Of a stretch of DNA of 5,944 nucleotides, positions 1 to 5,803 are shown in pieces. The stretch spans positions 1 to 5,944 of the forward strand of contig SXOY01000265.1 of NCBI GenBank assembly GCA_005776545.1, read 5' to 3'. Within the stretch, counting starts at the first letter, position 1. Every line of letters begins with the position of its first letter. The position numbers and the translations under genes are program-made. The notes under the pieces are model-generated. The model worked only from the letters and a program-made list of their open reading frames with translations, did not search any database and was not told the DNA's origin. The stretch comes from Planctomycetia bacterium. Lineage in GTDB: Bacteria > Planctomycetota > Phycisphaerae > Phycisphaerales > UBA1924.

Positions 1-660
1 GGCGGCGATGAAGCACATCATGCCATAAGAGTGAAACGTCTGCACGCCGGAGACCCCGTAGAAGTGCAAAATGGGGCAGGAATTGTCGCTTTTTGTGTAA
101 TTTCCTCGATTTTGAAGGCCCCTCGAACGGGTGAATGGACCCTGGAACTCCAGATTCGGGAGGTTCGTTCGGTTCCTCCGGTCTCTCCAAGACTTGAAAT
201 CTGGAGCGCAACCCCCAAGGGAAATCGACTCGAAGAAATGATCGAAGGCTTGTGCGAAGTGGGGGCCGCAAGCTGGCATCCTTTGGAAACCGTCCGCGGC
301 GTGGTTGATCCTCGCGAAGGAAAATTGCAGCGGCTCGAACGCATTGCAACCGAGGCAAGCAAGCAATGTGGCCGCGCCTGGAATCTCACGATTGGCGCTG
401 GTGGCGATCTCAAACTCGCTCTTGTAACTGATGCATTGGTTATTGCCTGCGATGCTTCGGGCGAGCACTTCGCGGTATCGCCTCAGCCTGCTCCGATCAT
501 TCGAATGCTCATTGGTCCAGAAGGCGGTTGGACATCTGAAGAGCTCACGCTTCTGAAAGAGTCAAAGGCTGGCATCTGCCGATTCGGACCGCACGTTATG
601 AGGATTGAAACTGCAGCGGTCGCCGCTGCCGCGGTGGTGCTTTCGCACTCGTCATGCTGA
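1..660 (+). CDS. rsmE: 16S rRNA (uracil-1498-N3)-methyltransferase RsmE, 5'-truncated by window edge
   Basis: RsmE is a SPOUT-class enzyme that uses S-adenosylmethionine to methylate N3 of U1498 in 16S rRNA, acting in the cytoplasm on the small subunit. The frame is open from base 1 and gives 219 residues to the TGA at 658-660. The first residues read GGDEAHHAIRVKRLHAGDPV, which fits the conserved N-terminal PUA-like region (HH..VLR...GD.v.v..G). The GTG at 31 is therefore an internal valine codon, not the start. Further family signatures are KGNRLEEMIEGLCEVGA near the middle, the LQRLERIATEASKQCGR segment, the SAM/knot motif GPEGGW at residues 172-177, and RIETA at 201-205, matching the family's LR.ETA. 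RsmE proteins are usually about 240-250 residues, so only some 20-30 are missing. The protein ends SHSSC soon after the knot, as expected. No partner gene follows closely. The family assignment is strong and rests on motifs recalled, not on a search. Confidence 0.93.
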   Translation, partial: GGDEAHHAIRVKRLHAGDPVEVQNGAGIVAFCVISSILKAPRTGEWTLELQIREVRSVPPVSPRLEIWSATPKGNRLEEMIEGLCEVGAASWHPLETVRGVVDPREGKLQRLERIATEASKQCGRAWNLTIGAGGDLKLALVTDALVIACDASGEHFAVSPQPAPIIRMLIGPEGGWTSEELTLLKESKAGICRFGPHVMRIETAAVAAAAVVLSHSSC

Positions 661-682
661 AATTGCAGCGTCCGCTCTTAGG

Positions 683-710
683 CAGAAACCGCCATCAGTT
701 TGGCGGTCTG
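683..710 (+). terminator. Hairpin downstream of rsmE, possible terminator
   Basis: ACCGCCA (688-694) pairs perfectly with TGGCGGT (701-707) around a six-base loop. A further CAG/CTG pairing (683-685 with 708-710) extends it across a two-base bulge. It lies 22 bases after the rsmE stop, a typical place for a terminator. No run of T follows (TCCAATAATC), so intrinsic termination would be weak. It could instead be an mRNA 3'-end stabiliser or chance. Confidence 0.4.
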
Positions 711-931
711 TCCAATAATCCACAAAAAATACACAATATCATTTGCCTCTCGAGCAATCATGGTTCATATTTGATATGGAGTGCCACGAGGCGGAGTTGT
801 TTCGCGGCATTTGATCAGACCGTCCACGGCTATTTGACACTTGAAATCAACTGAATACCAAATCGCTCGTTGCGAAATGTGTCCAAACGCGTTCAGTCAA
901 AGTACTCCGATAAGTCCGGGACGACACACAT

Positions 932-937
932 AAGGAG
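932..937 (+). promoter_or_regulatory. Shine-Dalgarno AAGGAG for the ATG at 945
   Basis: AAGGAG is separated by seven bases from ATG at 945-947. This is the strongest ribosome binding site in the window's intergenic DNA together with the one at 4872. It shows that translation is meant to begin at 945, in a different frame from the long downstream ORF. It is therefore the key evidence that the gene body has been separated from its signal peptide by a frame change. Confidence 0.8.
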
Positions 938-944
938 CCTTGAA

Positions 945-998
945 ATGTTGAATAGAAGTAAAGTTGCAGCGCTGTTAGGGGGGGGCGTACTTGGTTAG
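945..998 (+). CDS. Signal-peptide segment of the dockerin-like protein gene, out of frame with its body
   Basis: Starting from the well-placed ATG, the frame reads MLNRSKVAALLGGGVLG and then hits TAG at 996, with a second TAG directly after. The peptide has the form of the start of a Sec signal peptide: a short basic n-region (N-R-S-K) followed by a small, hydrophobic stretch. It is only 17 residues long and has no cleavage site of its own. If one G of the eight-G run at 978-985 is dropped, the frame continues as GGAYLVSSAGMVIA and then RPDP, giving a complete signal peptide of 25 residues with V-I-A before the likely cleavage point. I read this as the true 5' end of the gene at 991-2709 rather than an independent small gene. 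A regulatory leader peptide is possible but less likely because the hydrophobic core resumes in the next frame. Confidence 0.6.
   Translation: MLNRSKVAALLGGGVLG
978..985 (+). repeat. Eight-G homopolymer inside the signal-peptide coding region
   Basis: A run of eight G falls within codons 12-14 of the gene that starts at 945. With eight G the frame closes at tandem TAG codons (996-1001). With nine it closes at a TGA shortly after (GAA TGG TGA). With seven or ten it enters the 572-codon body. Mononucleotide runs like this are prone to slippage by DNA polymerase, RNA polymerase and sequencing chemistry. Confidence 0.9.
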
Positions 999-2709
999 TA
1001 GCGCGGGAATGGTGATTGCTCGACCCGACCCTGTTCCTGATGCAGATTCAACCGCAGAGAACATTCTGACCTGTGTCTATCACTTGCGGCCAACGAACTC
1101 AGTGGCCCCCTCCGGCGACCTGTTCAATGGTGCGCTCGGCTGGCTCGGTGATGTCTACCCGTATCCAATTCACAATTCCTGGGTCAATGATTTCCCGATG
1201 TGGACGCCCGATCGTCGCCCGATGATGACAATCCAACTGGGAAGTGGCGATTGGGCAGAGAATCCAAACGGCAACAACAGTGAATGGTACATCCCACACT
1301 ACGCCAATGGCGGCACAACTATCTTGGCCGACTCCCCAGAAGATAGCCGCTCGCCAAACCCCGATAACTCTTCCGACACCGTGTGGGTGCAGGGGCCTAA
1401 TGGAGTCCCTGATCAGTTTGACTCCCTGATTCGCACGCTCAAGCGCTGGCGCGAATATGGTGTTCGCCGCGTTTTGCTACACCTTCCGGCTGGCGTGATT
1501 GGAGGCAAGGTCTCTGGCTACGCAGATGGTCACGACGATGACCCGAACTATGCGATCTACGGCGGCACGACCCAGTCCATGAACCAGTTCTATGGCATGC
1601 CAGATTGGAAGCAGCGCTACTTCAGAGGGGAGGACCTTCAATTTCCAAATCATCCTCCACAGAACGCCTGGTCCGTCTTCATGGCTGCCTATCCAAGTGA
1701 TCCCATGGACATTGAGGTGTACGTTGGCGGTGGAATTGGCAAGAACACGCAAGGGCTGGGAACTGAAGCGACAGTTGTAACCGGTTCCCAACCGACAAAG
1801 ATCTCATCATTTGATAGATTTATCGGCACTCCGCCAAATCAGATTGCACTGTACAACGACTTCTGGGCCACTCCGTACGGCAGCAATCCTGGAGAAACTG
1901 CGGAACCACCATACCCGATTGACCCCAGGGCAACACTGCCCAATGGGCTATCAATGAAAGCCAATTTTGACAGGTTCTGGCGTTTCACAAAGCCCTGGTA
2001 CGAAGAGTGTGGAATCATGCGTCTGTGGCTCGATACCGCTTCGGAGAATATCCCTCTAAGCTCTAAGCGTTGGGGATCTCTTGAAGTCTCACACAATCCG
2101 TACCTGACAAGTCTTGGCGTCCACATCGGCGGCGAGACCATTCCGACGATTGACATAGGGATTCCGCCAAACACCGTTGAAATCCTTGATGATTGCGCTA
2201 TTTCGTTCATGCCGTGGTTCGCTAACTTTGAAGTCGTGAGTGCTGAAGACAACGCTACGACCCATCATCGAACCTGGAAAACCTACGCTCAGACTTCTCT
2301 CAGCCGCCTCAATACCGAAGTTCATTTGCTTGACAATACCGGCCATATGGACTGGGACCAGTACAAGTACGCCCGCGAGCACGGATATGTCGTTGGTGCC
2401 TACAACGCCTATGCAACGACAGGCATCAAGGCCGCCGAACTTATGAAGCGCTGGTATTCAATGGGCTGGATTCAGATCGCCGATTTCAACGGCGATGGCG
2501 TTGTAAATAGTACCGATCTTTCGATGGGCCAAGCAGCAATTCTTTACGGCAGAACCCACAATAACGTTTGGCCAATCGTGTATGGCAACGGCGACATCGA
2601 CGGCGATGGCGATATTGATGAATTCGACAATACTTATTTCACAAGCTATTACTATCTTAATCCAACCTACAAGAAGGACTTTGGAACACCGCCAGTGCCC
2701 GCACTCTAA
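991..2709 (+). CDS. Large secreted protein with C-terminal dockerin-like calcium loops, family unknown (frame broken from its signal peptide)
   Basis: The open frame encodes 572 residues from a TTG at 991; an in-frame TAG at 976 closes it upstream. I do not recognise the main domain (about residues 20-490). It is rich in Trp, Tyr and Asp, and segments such as TLKRWREYGVRRVLLHLPAG and NFDRFWRFTKPWYEECGIM suggest alternating strands and helices, as in a TIM-barrel, possibly glycosidase-like, fold; this is a guess. The C-terminus carries two dockerin/EF-hand loops. The first is D498-x-N500-x-D502-x-V504-x-N506 followed by D509-L510. The second is D535-x-D537-x-D539-x-D541-x-D543 followed by D546. 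Dockerin type I repeats bind calcium and are common in planctomycete exported proteins, usually without cohesin partners. The protein ends TPPVPAL with no PEP-CTERM helix. The TTG start is doubtful: a secreted protein needs the basic n-region encoded at 945, reachable only by a one-base loss in the G run, giving 587 residues. An ATG at 1009 would give a protein without a signal peptide. The downstream gene lies 17 bases away and is probably co-transcribed. Confidence 0.75.
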   Translation: MVSSAGMVIARPDPVPDADSTAENILTCVYHLRPTNSVAPSGDLFNGALGWLGDVYPYPIHNSWVNDFPMWTPDRRPMMTIQLGSGDWAENPNGNNSEWYIPHYANGGTTILADSPEDSRSPNPDNSSDTVWVQGPNGVPDQFDSLIRTLKRWREYGVRRVLLHLPAGVIGGKVSGYADGHDDDPNYAIYGGTTQSMNQFYGMPDWKQRYFRGEDLQFPNHPPQNAWSVFMAAYPSDPMDIEVYVGGGIGKNTQGLGTEATVVTGSQPTKISSFDRFIGTPPNQIALYNDFWATPYGSNPGETAEPPYPIDPRATLPNGLSMKANFDRFWRFTKPWYEECGIMRLWLDTASENIPLSSKRWGSLEVSHNPYLTSLGVHIGGETIPTIDIGIPPNTVEILDDCAISFMPWFANFEVVSAEDNATTHHRTWKTYAQTSLSRLNTEVHLLDNTGHMDWDQYKYAREHGYVVGAYNAYATTGIKAAELMKRWYSMGWIQIADFNGDGVVNSTDLSMGQAAILYGRTHNNVWPIVYGNGDIDGDGDIDEFDNTYFTSYYYLNPTYKKDFGTPPVPAL

Positions 2710-2726
2710 TTATTAGAAAGCATACT

Positions 2727-3473
2727 ATGACAAAGCTCTACTTGCTTGCCGGAGTGTCCATCGGCGTTCTTCCAAATATCGCAACTGCGCTTCCGCTCTA
2801 CGAAATGCGCTGGGCTGCGAATGGCGAAGTGGAATATGTACAACGAGACAACGATGTGCAGACTCCGCAGCAGGGGTTCCATGCCTACGACAATTGGCGT
2901 CCGTCTGAATTCGGCGGTAACACCAACCTTGCCCTCGGTACACGGTTTCGAATGGGTGGAGACGAGTTTGCTGATGATCTATTCATGACCACTACCGGCC
3001 CGGCGCTATTCACGGATTTCGCCTTCACAATTGCGAATACTTCACAAACTCAGAGACTTCAAAGTGTTTGGCTTACGAATCGTATTTATGATACAAATCG
3101 AGTATTGCTGTTTGCCGATGCAAGGCGCATTAGTATTTCGATTGCGCCGGCAACTGCCATCGGTATCTACTCCAACAGCAACGTTTACACGCGTTATGGC
3201 GTCATTCTTCCGCCACATATCTACGTAAGCATGCAATTCAGCGATGCGGTCGGCGTTGATTCCGCAGACGTCGGTTGCCTTCTGCCTGGCCCTCGCACAA
3301 CCGGCTACAGCACCCAATTTGCATACAACTTCACAACTGGTCAGGCGCTGAACTTCGACGGAACCGATCAGACGAATATGGCCTTCTTTGTAGATACCGC
3401 GAATGTTCCATCGCCCGGCCCGGCCGCAGCACTCTTTGCAGCGTCCCCACTCCTTCTTCGCCGTCGGCGGTAG
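2727..3473 (+). CDS. Secreted protein with PEP-CTERM-like C-terminal sorting tail, function unknown
   Basis: The 248-residue product starts MTKLYLLAGVSIGVLPNIATA, a Sec signal peptide with likely cleavage after A-T-A or near TAL-P. The mature part is rich in Asn, Thr, Phe and Tyr and looks like an all-beta extracellular domain, which I do not recognise. The C-terminus has the three-part sorting layout: VPSPG at 227-231, a hydrophobic stretch (about 232-244), and RRRR at 245-248. In planctomycetes and other bacteria, PEP-CTERM tails of this kind mark proteins for processing by an exosortase-type enzyme and surface delivery. The VP.PG variant instead of VPEP fits Phycisphaerae-type sequences. 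Only a weak AGAAAG (2715-2720) precedes the ATG, and the gap to the previous stop is 17 bases, so translation may depend on the upstream gene. No exosortase gene is in the window. A strong terminator follows 32 bases downstream. Confidence 0.82.
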   Translation: MTKLYLLAGVSIGVLPNIATALPLYEMRWAANGEVEYVQRDNDVQTPQQGFHAYDNWRPSEFGGNTNLALGTRFRMGGDEFADDLFMTTTGPALFTDFAFTIANTSQTQRLQSVWLTNRIYDTNRVLLFADARRISISIAPATAIGIYSNSNVYTRYGVILPPHIYVSMQFSDAVGVDSADVGCLLPGPRTTGYSTQFAYNFTTGQALNFDGTDQTNMAFFVDTANVPSPGPAAALFAASPLLLRRRR

Positions 3474-3504
3474 CCGATTCTCAATTGTCGTTCAACCTAC
3501 TCTC

Positions 3505-3535
3505 CGCCGCGAAACACCGAGTTTCGCGGCGTTTT
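3505..3535 (+). terminator. Strong intrinsic terminator of the export cassette
   Basis: CGCCGCGAAAC (3505-3515) and GTTTCGCGGCG (3521-3531) form a perfect 11-base-pair stem around a five-base loop, followed directly by TTTT (3532-3535) and then CATT. It lies 32 bases after the stop of the PEP-CTERM-like gene. It also begins six bases beyond the stop of the convergent purM gene, so the hairpin may block read-through in both directions. On the minus strand it lacks a T run and would act less efficiently there. Confidence 0.9.
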
Positions 3536-3537
3536 CA

Positions 3538-4674
3538 TTATGCTCCTGCACTCTGCTCAATCACGCGTCCCTTCCCCTTCACCACTTTCCCGATTTGATA
3601 CACACTCTCTCCGCTCTTCTTCAAGGTTGCCGCTACAGATTCCGCGAATGCTGGCCGCACAATCACGCAGTATCCGATTCCCATGTTGAAAACTCGCCGC
3701 ATTTCAGCTTCGGGCACATTGCCGTGCTTTTGCAGGAAGTTAAACACAGGCAGCACGGGCCAGGAACTGGTATCAACGATCGCATCACAATTCGGCGGCA
3801 ATGCGCGGCACAGATTCCCTTCCATTCCGCTCCCAGTAATATGCGCCATGCCGGTCACCACGTTTTTCACTGTGTAGTTCTTCAGCATTTTCATCACGCT
3901 CGCGGCATAGATGCGAGTCGGCGTCAGCAGCACTTCGCCCAATGTCCGCTTATGTGAGTTCTTGCTTTTCTTCGTCTTTTTGCGGCCAACTTCGACATTC
4001 AGTTCTTCGTACACCGACTTCAAATCAAGCCCCGCTTCTTCCACGATCTTCCGTACCAGTGTGTAGCCGTTCGAGTGAATTCCGTGACTCGCCAATCCCA
4101 GCACGACATCGCCTGGTTTCACAAACTTCGGATTTACCGCGCGCTTCAGTTCCACCACGCCCACGCAGAACCCTGCCATGTCAAAATCGTCTTTGCCATA
4201 CACATCGGGCATATTCGCAGTTTCGCCGCCGAGCAAGGCGCATCCTGACTGCTTACAGCCTTCGGCAACACCACGCACCAGGTCGGTCAACATCTTGGTA
4301 TCAAGTTGCGGAACAGCGATGTAATCCAGGAAGATCAGCGGCTCGGCACCTTGCACAATCAGGTCATTCACGTTCATCGCCACCAGGTCTATTCCGACGG
4401 TATCAAAGATCCCGAGTTGGGCTGCCAGTTTTACTTTCGTTCCCACACCATCGCAGCAGGCCACCAGCACCGGATCTTTGTAATTTCGTGCAAACAGTCG
4501 TTGGTTGAAGTCGAGTCTGAACAATCCCGCGAAGCCGCCTGGATTGTCGATCACCCGCGGCCCATGCGTTCGCCGCATGATGGAGCCGAGTGATTCTGTG
4601 AACGCATCTTTCTTGTCAATATCCACACCGGCGGCGGCGTAAGTAAGCGGGCGTGATTTGCTGGTGCTGCTCAT
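3538..4674 (-). CDS. purM: Phosphoribosylformylglycinamidine cyclo-ligase (AIR synthetase) PurM
   Basis: PurM catalyses the ATP-dependent ring closure of FGAM to AIR, the fifth step of de novo purine synthesis, in the cytoplasm. The protein has 378 residues from the ATG at 4674. Family signatures appear in order: YAAAGVD at 12-18 (family Y..AGVD), GGFAGLF at 46-52, the DGVGTK ATP-binding motif at 75-80, VAMNVNDLIVQGAEPLIFLDY at 98-118, GGETANMP at 149-156, MAGFCVGVVE at 166-175, GLASHGIHSNGY at 193-204, LLTPTRIY at 249-256, AHITGSGMEGN in the C-terminal domain, and RVFNMGIGYCVIV near the end. The usual length is about 345; the excess includes a lysine-rich insert (about 226-243). The frame stays open upstream to 4905, but PurM homology begins at Y-A-A-A-G, and that extension overlaps the divergent gene, so 4674 is chosen. 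No clear SD lies at the right distance; an AGGG is 16 bases upstream. It stands alone without other pur genes and converges on the export cassette. Confidence 0.96.
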   Translation of the reverse strand: MSSTSKSRPLTYAAAGVDIDKKDAFTESLGSIMRRTHGPRVIDNPGGFAGLFRLDFNQRLFARNYKDPVLVACCDGVGTKVKLAAQLGIFDTVGIDLVAMNVNDLIVQGAEPLIFLDYIAVPQLDTKMLTDLVRGVAEGCKQSGCALLGGETANMPDVYGKDDFDMAGFCVGVVELKRAVNPKFVKPGDVVLGLASHGIHSNGYTLVRKIVEEAGLDLKSVYEELNVEVGRKKTKKSKNSHKRTLGEVLLTPTRIYAASVMKMLKNYTVKNVVTGMAHITGSGMEGNLCRALPPNCDAIVDTSSWPVLPVFNFLQKHGNVPEAEMRRVFNMGIGYCVIVRPAFAESVAATLKKSGESVYQIGKVVKGKGRVIEQSAGA

Positions 4675-4883
4675 GCCGGATGGTACTTCACCCTGCCGCC
4701 AGTTGCTTGAAAATCGACAATTTCGAGCAATCTCTGCGCGAATCAGTCGGTTTTGAACTCTGATCTTCAGCTTTGAAAGCCACCCGCCTTCCTTCCAAAC
4801 AACTTGGCAGGCTCGCGTGTCGCCTATGCCGTACACTCTATTTGCTGTTTTCAGGTTCAGGTCTTTCTTGCAGGAGCACACCA
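4675..4883. promoter_or_regulatory. Divergent intergenic region between purM and the membrane protein gene
   Basis: These 209 bases separate the two start codons and must hold both outward promoters. On the + strand a TTGGCA (4804-4809) resembles a -35 box, but the candidate -10 sites (TATGCC at 4825, TACACT at 4832) are badly spaced or poor. I see no convincing sigma-70 promoter on the - strand and no recognisable purine riboswitch or PurR-type palindrome. The DNA is open in several frames by chance, which I do not take as coding. Confidence 0.4.
4872..4876 (+). promoter_or_regulatory. Shine-Dalgarno AGGAG deciding the TTG start at 4884
   Basis: AGGAG is followed after seven bases by TTG at 4884-4886. 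It is the only site with a good SD ahead of the membrane protein's basic N-terminus, and no ATG or GTG lies in frame between it and the transmembrane helix. It supports a TTG start over the more distant TTG at 4773. Confidence 0.75.
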
Positions 4884-5609
4884 TTGTCAACTCGCATCCC
4901 AGCAACTCACACTCAATCGTTCCTGTATCGCTCTCGCCGCGGCAGTTTCAAGACCGGTTGCCTCATCGCAACTGGGATTCTCTTGCTGCTCCTTATTGGT
5001 GGCGGCGTCTTCGTTGCGTATAGCTGGAGGGGCTGGGTGGGCGCAGTGGCACGCGCTGGCACGCTTGAAGCTGTCAACTCATCCAAGCTTCCCCCGGATC
5101 AAAAACAAAAAGTGATCGCCAAGATCGATGAGGTCACCAAGGATTTCGAAGACGGAAAGATCGATGGTCAGCAGGCTCAAAAGATCTTTGAGGAACTCGC
5201 GCAAGGTCCGTTGTTGCCCCTGGCCATTGTGTACGGAATAGATGAACAACACATAAAGAACAGCGCGCTTCCCAAGGAAGAAAAAGAAGCGGGTCGCCTT
5301 GCTTTGGAACGTGCTTCGCGCGGCATCGTTGAGAAATCAATCGCGCTCGCGACGATTCGCGATATCATGGCACCGGTCACGATTCAGGGTCCAAACAACC
5401 AGATGCAGATGAAGCAGCAAGTGACGGATGAAGAGCTTCGGCAGTTCTTCAAGAACGCCAAGACTCGCGCTGATGAAGCCAAGGTTCCCAACGAGCCTTA
5501 TAAGGTGAATGTCGGCGACGAATTGTCAAAGGCGATCGATACCGCACTTGGCAAGCCTCCCGTCTCGGCCGCGCCGGCTGTGCCGCCAGCGACCGGAGAG
5601 AAGAAGTAG
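4884..5609 (+). CDS. Single-pass membrane protein with helical extracytoplasmic domain, function unknown
   Basis: From the TTG at 4884 the product has 241 residues. The N-terminus is basic (YRSRRGSFK around 15-23) and is followed by one strong transmembrane helix (about residues 24-46, rich in Leu, Ile, Gly and Val). By the positive-inside rule the rest should face the periplasm or cell exterior. That part is rich in Lys, Glu, Asp and Gln and predicted by eye to be mostly helical, for instance LPPDQKQKVIAKIDEVTKDF and later TDEELRQFFKNAKTRADEAK. The tail (225-241) is Pro/Ala rich and ends GEKK, probably disordered. The single cysteine at 26 precedes the helix core and does not form a lipobox. 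I recognise no domain or family. The gene is divergent from purM and 194 bases upstream of the sigma factor gene, with no evidence of linkage to either. An anti-sigma role is not supported, because the conserved anti-sigma cytoplasmic domain is absent. Confidence 0.8.
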   Translation: MSTRIPATHTQSFLYRSRRGSFKTGCLIATGILLLLLIGGGVFVAYSWRGWVGAVARAGTLEAVNSSKLPPDQKQKVIAKIDEVTKDFEDGKIDGQQAQKIFEELAQGPLLPLAIVYGIDEQHIKNSALPKEEKEAGRLALERASRGIVEKSIALATIRDIMAPVTIQGPNNQMQMKQQVTDEELRQFFKNAKTRADEAKVPNEPYKVNVGDELSKAIDTALGKPPVSAAPAVPPATGEKK

Positions 5610-5741
5610 GTTGCGGTTGTACGACGGAGGCGTTCAAGCAAACTCCGGCCGTTACCATCAACTCCCTTGAAAAATACCGAGCGCCATTGTTCAAATCCAG
5701 TATTCAAGGAAGCAGGCCCGAGTGTGTTTTTGTTCGACATT

Positions 5742-5757
5742 GAGTCACATTTGACTC
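5742..5757 (+). promoter_or_regulatory. Inverted repeat upstream of the ECF sigma factor gene
   Basis: GAGTCA (5742-5747) and TGACTC (5752-5757) are perfect inverted copies with a four-base spacer, 46 bases before the ATG at 5804. The symmetric arrangement and position fit an operator for a dimeric regulator, or a small hairpin in the leader. Without a T run directly after it, it is a poor terminator for the upstream gene. A six-base arm can arise by chance, so this is tentative. Confidence 0.35.
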
Positions 5758-5803
5758 TTCTAGGTTAAGGCGATTCTGTGGCGATTCATCTTCCACGCTT
5801 CTG

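Larger units (their letters stand above)
661..944 (+). other. Non-coding leader region between rsmE and the secreted-protein cassette
   Basis: This 284-base stretch is visibly richer in A and T than its flanks and contains no convincing gene. It should hold the promoter of the downstream cassette. A perfect TTGACA occurs at 834-839, but the best -10 candidate at about 16 bases spacing (TACCAA at 856-861) is poor, so no promoter is called firmly. A short palindrome, CATAT-TTG-ATATG, sits at 766-778. The region ends with a strong Shine-Dalgarno before the ATG at 945. Confidence 0.5.

Noticed and set aside
31..33. GTG as the start codon of rsmE
   Set aside because: The frame continues upstream to base 1 and encodes the conserved DEAHHAIR segment of RsmE, so this GTG is an internal valine and the gene is cut by the window edge.
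766..778. CATAT-TTG-ATATG palindrome
   Set aside because: Five-base A/T-rich arms are expected by chance in this composition; no second copy seen nearby.
654..854. 66-codon + strand ORF overlapping the rsmE stop
   Set aside because: No recognisable composition or motif, no SD of its own, it spans the hairpin at 683-710, and it sits in A/T-richer DNA typical of an intergenic region.
834..861. TTGACA with a possible -10 as promoter of the export cassette
   Set aside because: The -35 is perfect, but the only -10 at suitable spacing matches about three of six bases; too weak to call.
1839..2252. 137-codon minus strand ORF
   Set aside because: Lies wholly inside the dockerin-like protein gene and shows no domain; an antisense shadow.
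3403..3957. 184-codon + strand ORF running through the terminator into purM
   Set aside because: It overlaps the end of the PEP-CTERM-like gene, crosses the 11-bp terminator hairpin and is antisense to conserved PurM sequence.
3942..4508. 188-codon + strand ORF antisense to purM
   Set aside because: Ser/Arg/Pro-rich shadow of the conserved purM frame with no signature of its own.
4773..4883. Longer N-terminus of the membrane protein from TTG at 4773
   Set aside because: No SD precedes it; the site at 4872-4876 with TTG at 4884 is much better, and the added Cys/Arg/Leu-rich sequence looks non-coding.
4675..4905. 77-codon N-terminal extension of purM
   Set aside because: PurM homology begins just after the ATG at 4674; the extension has no family resemblance and overlaps the divergent gene's SD and start.
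5621..5652. CGGAG/CTCCG hairpin after the membrane protein gene as a terminator
   Set aside because: Only five base pairs around a 13-base loop and no T run follows.
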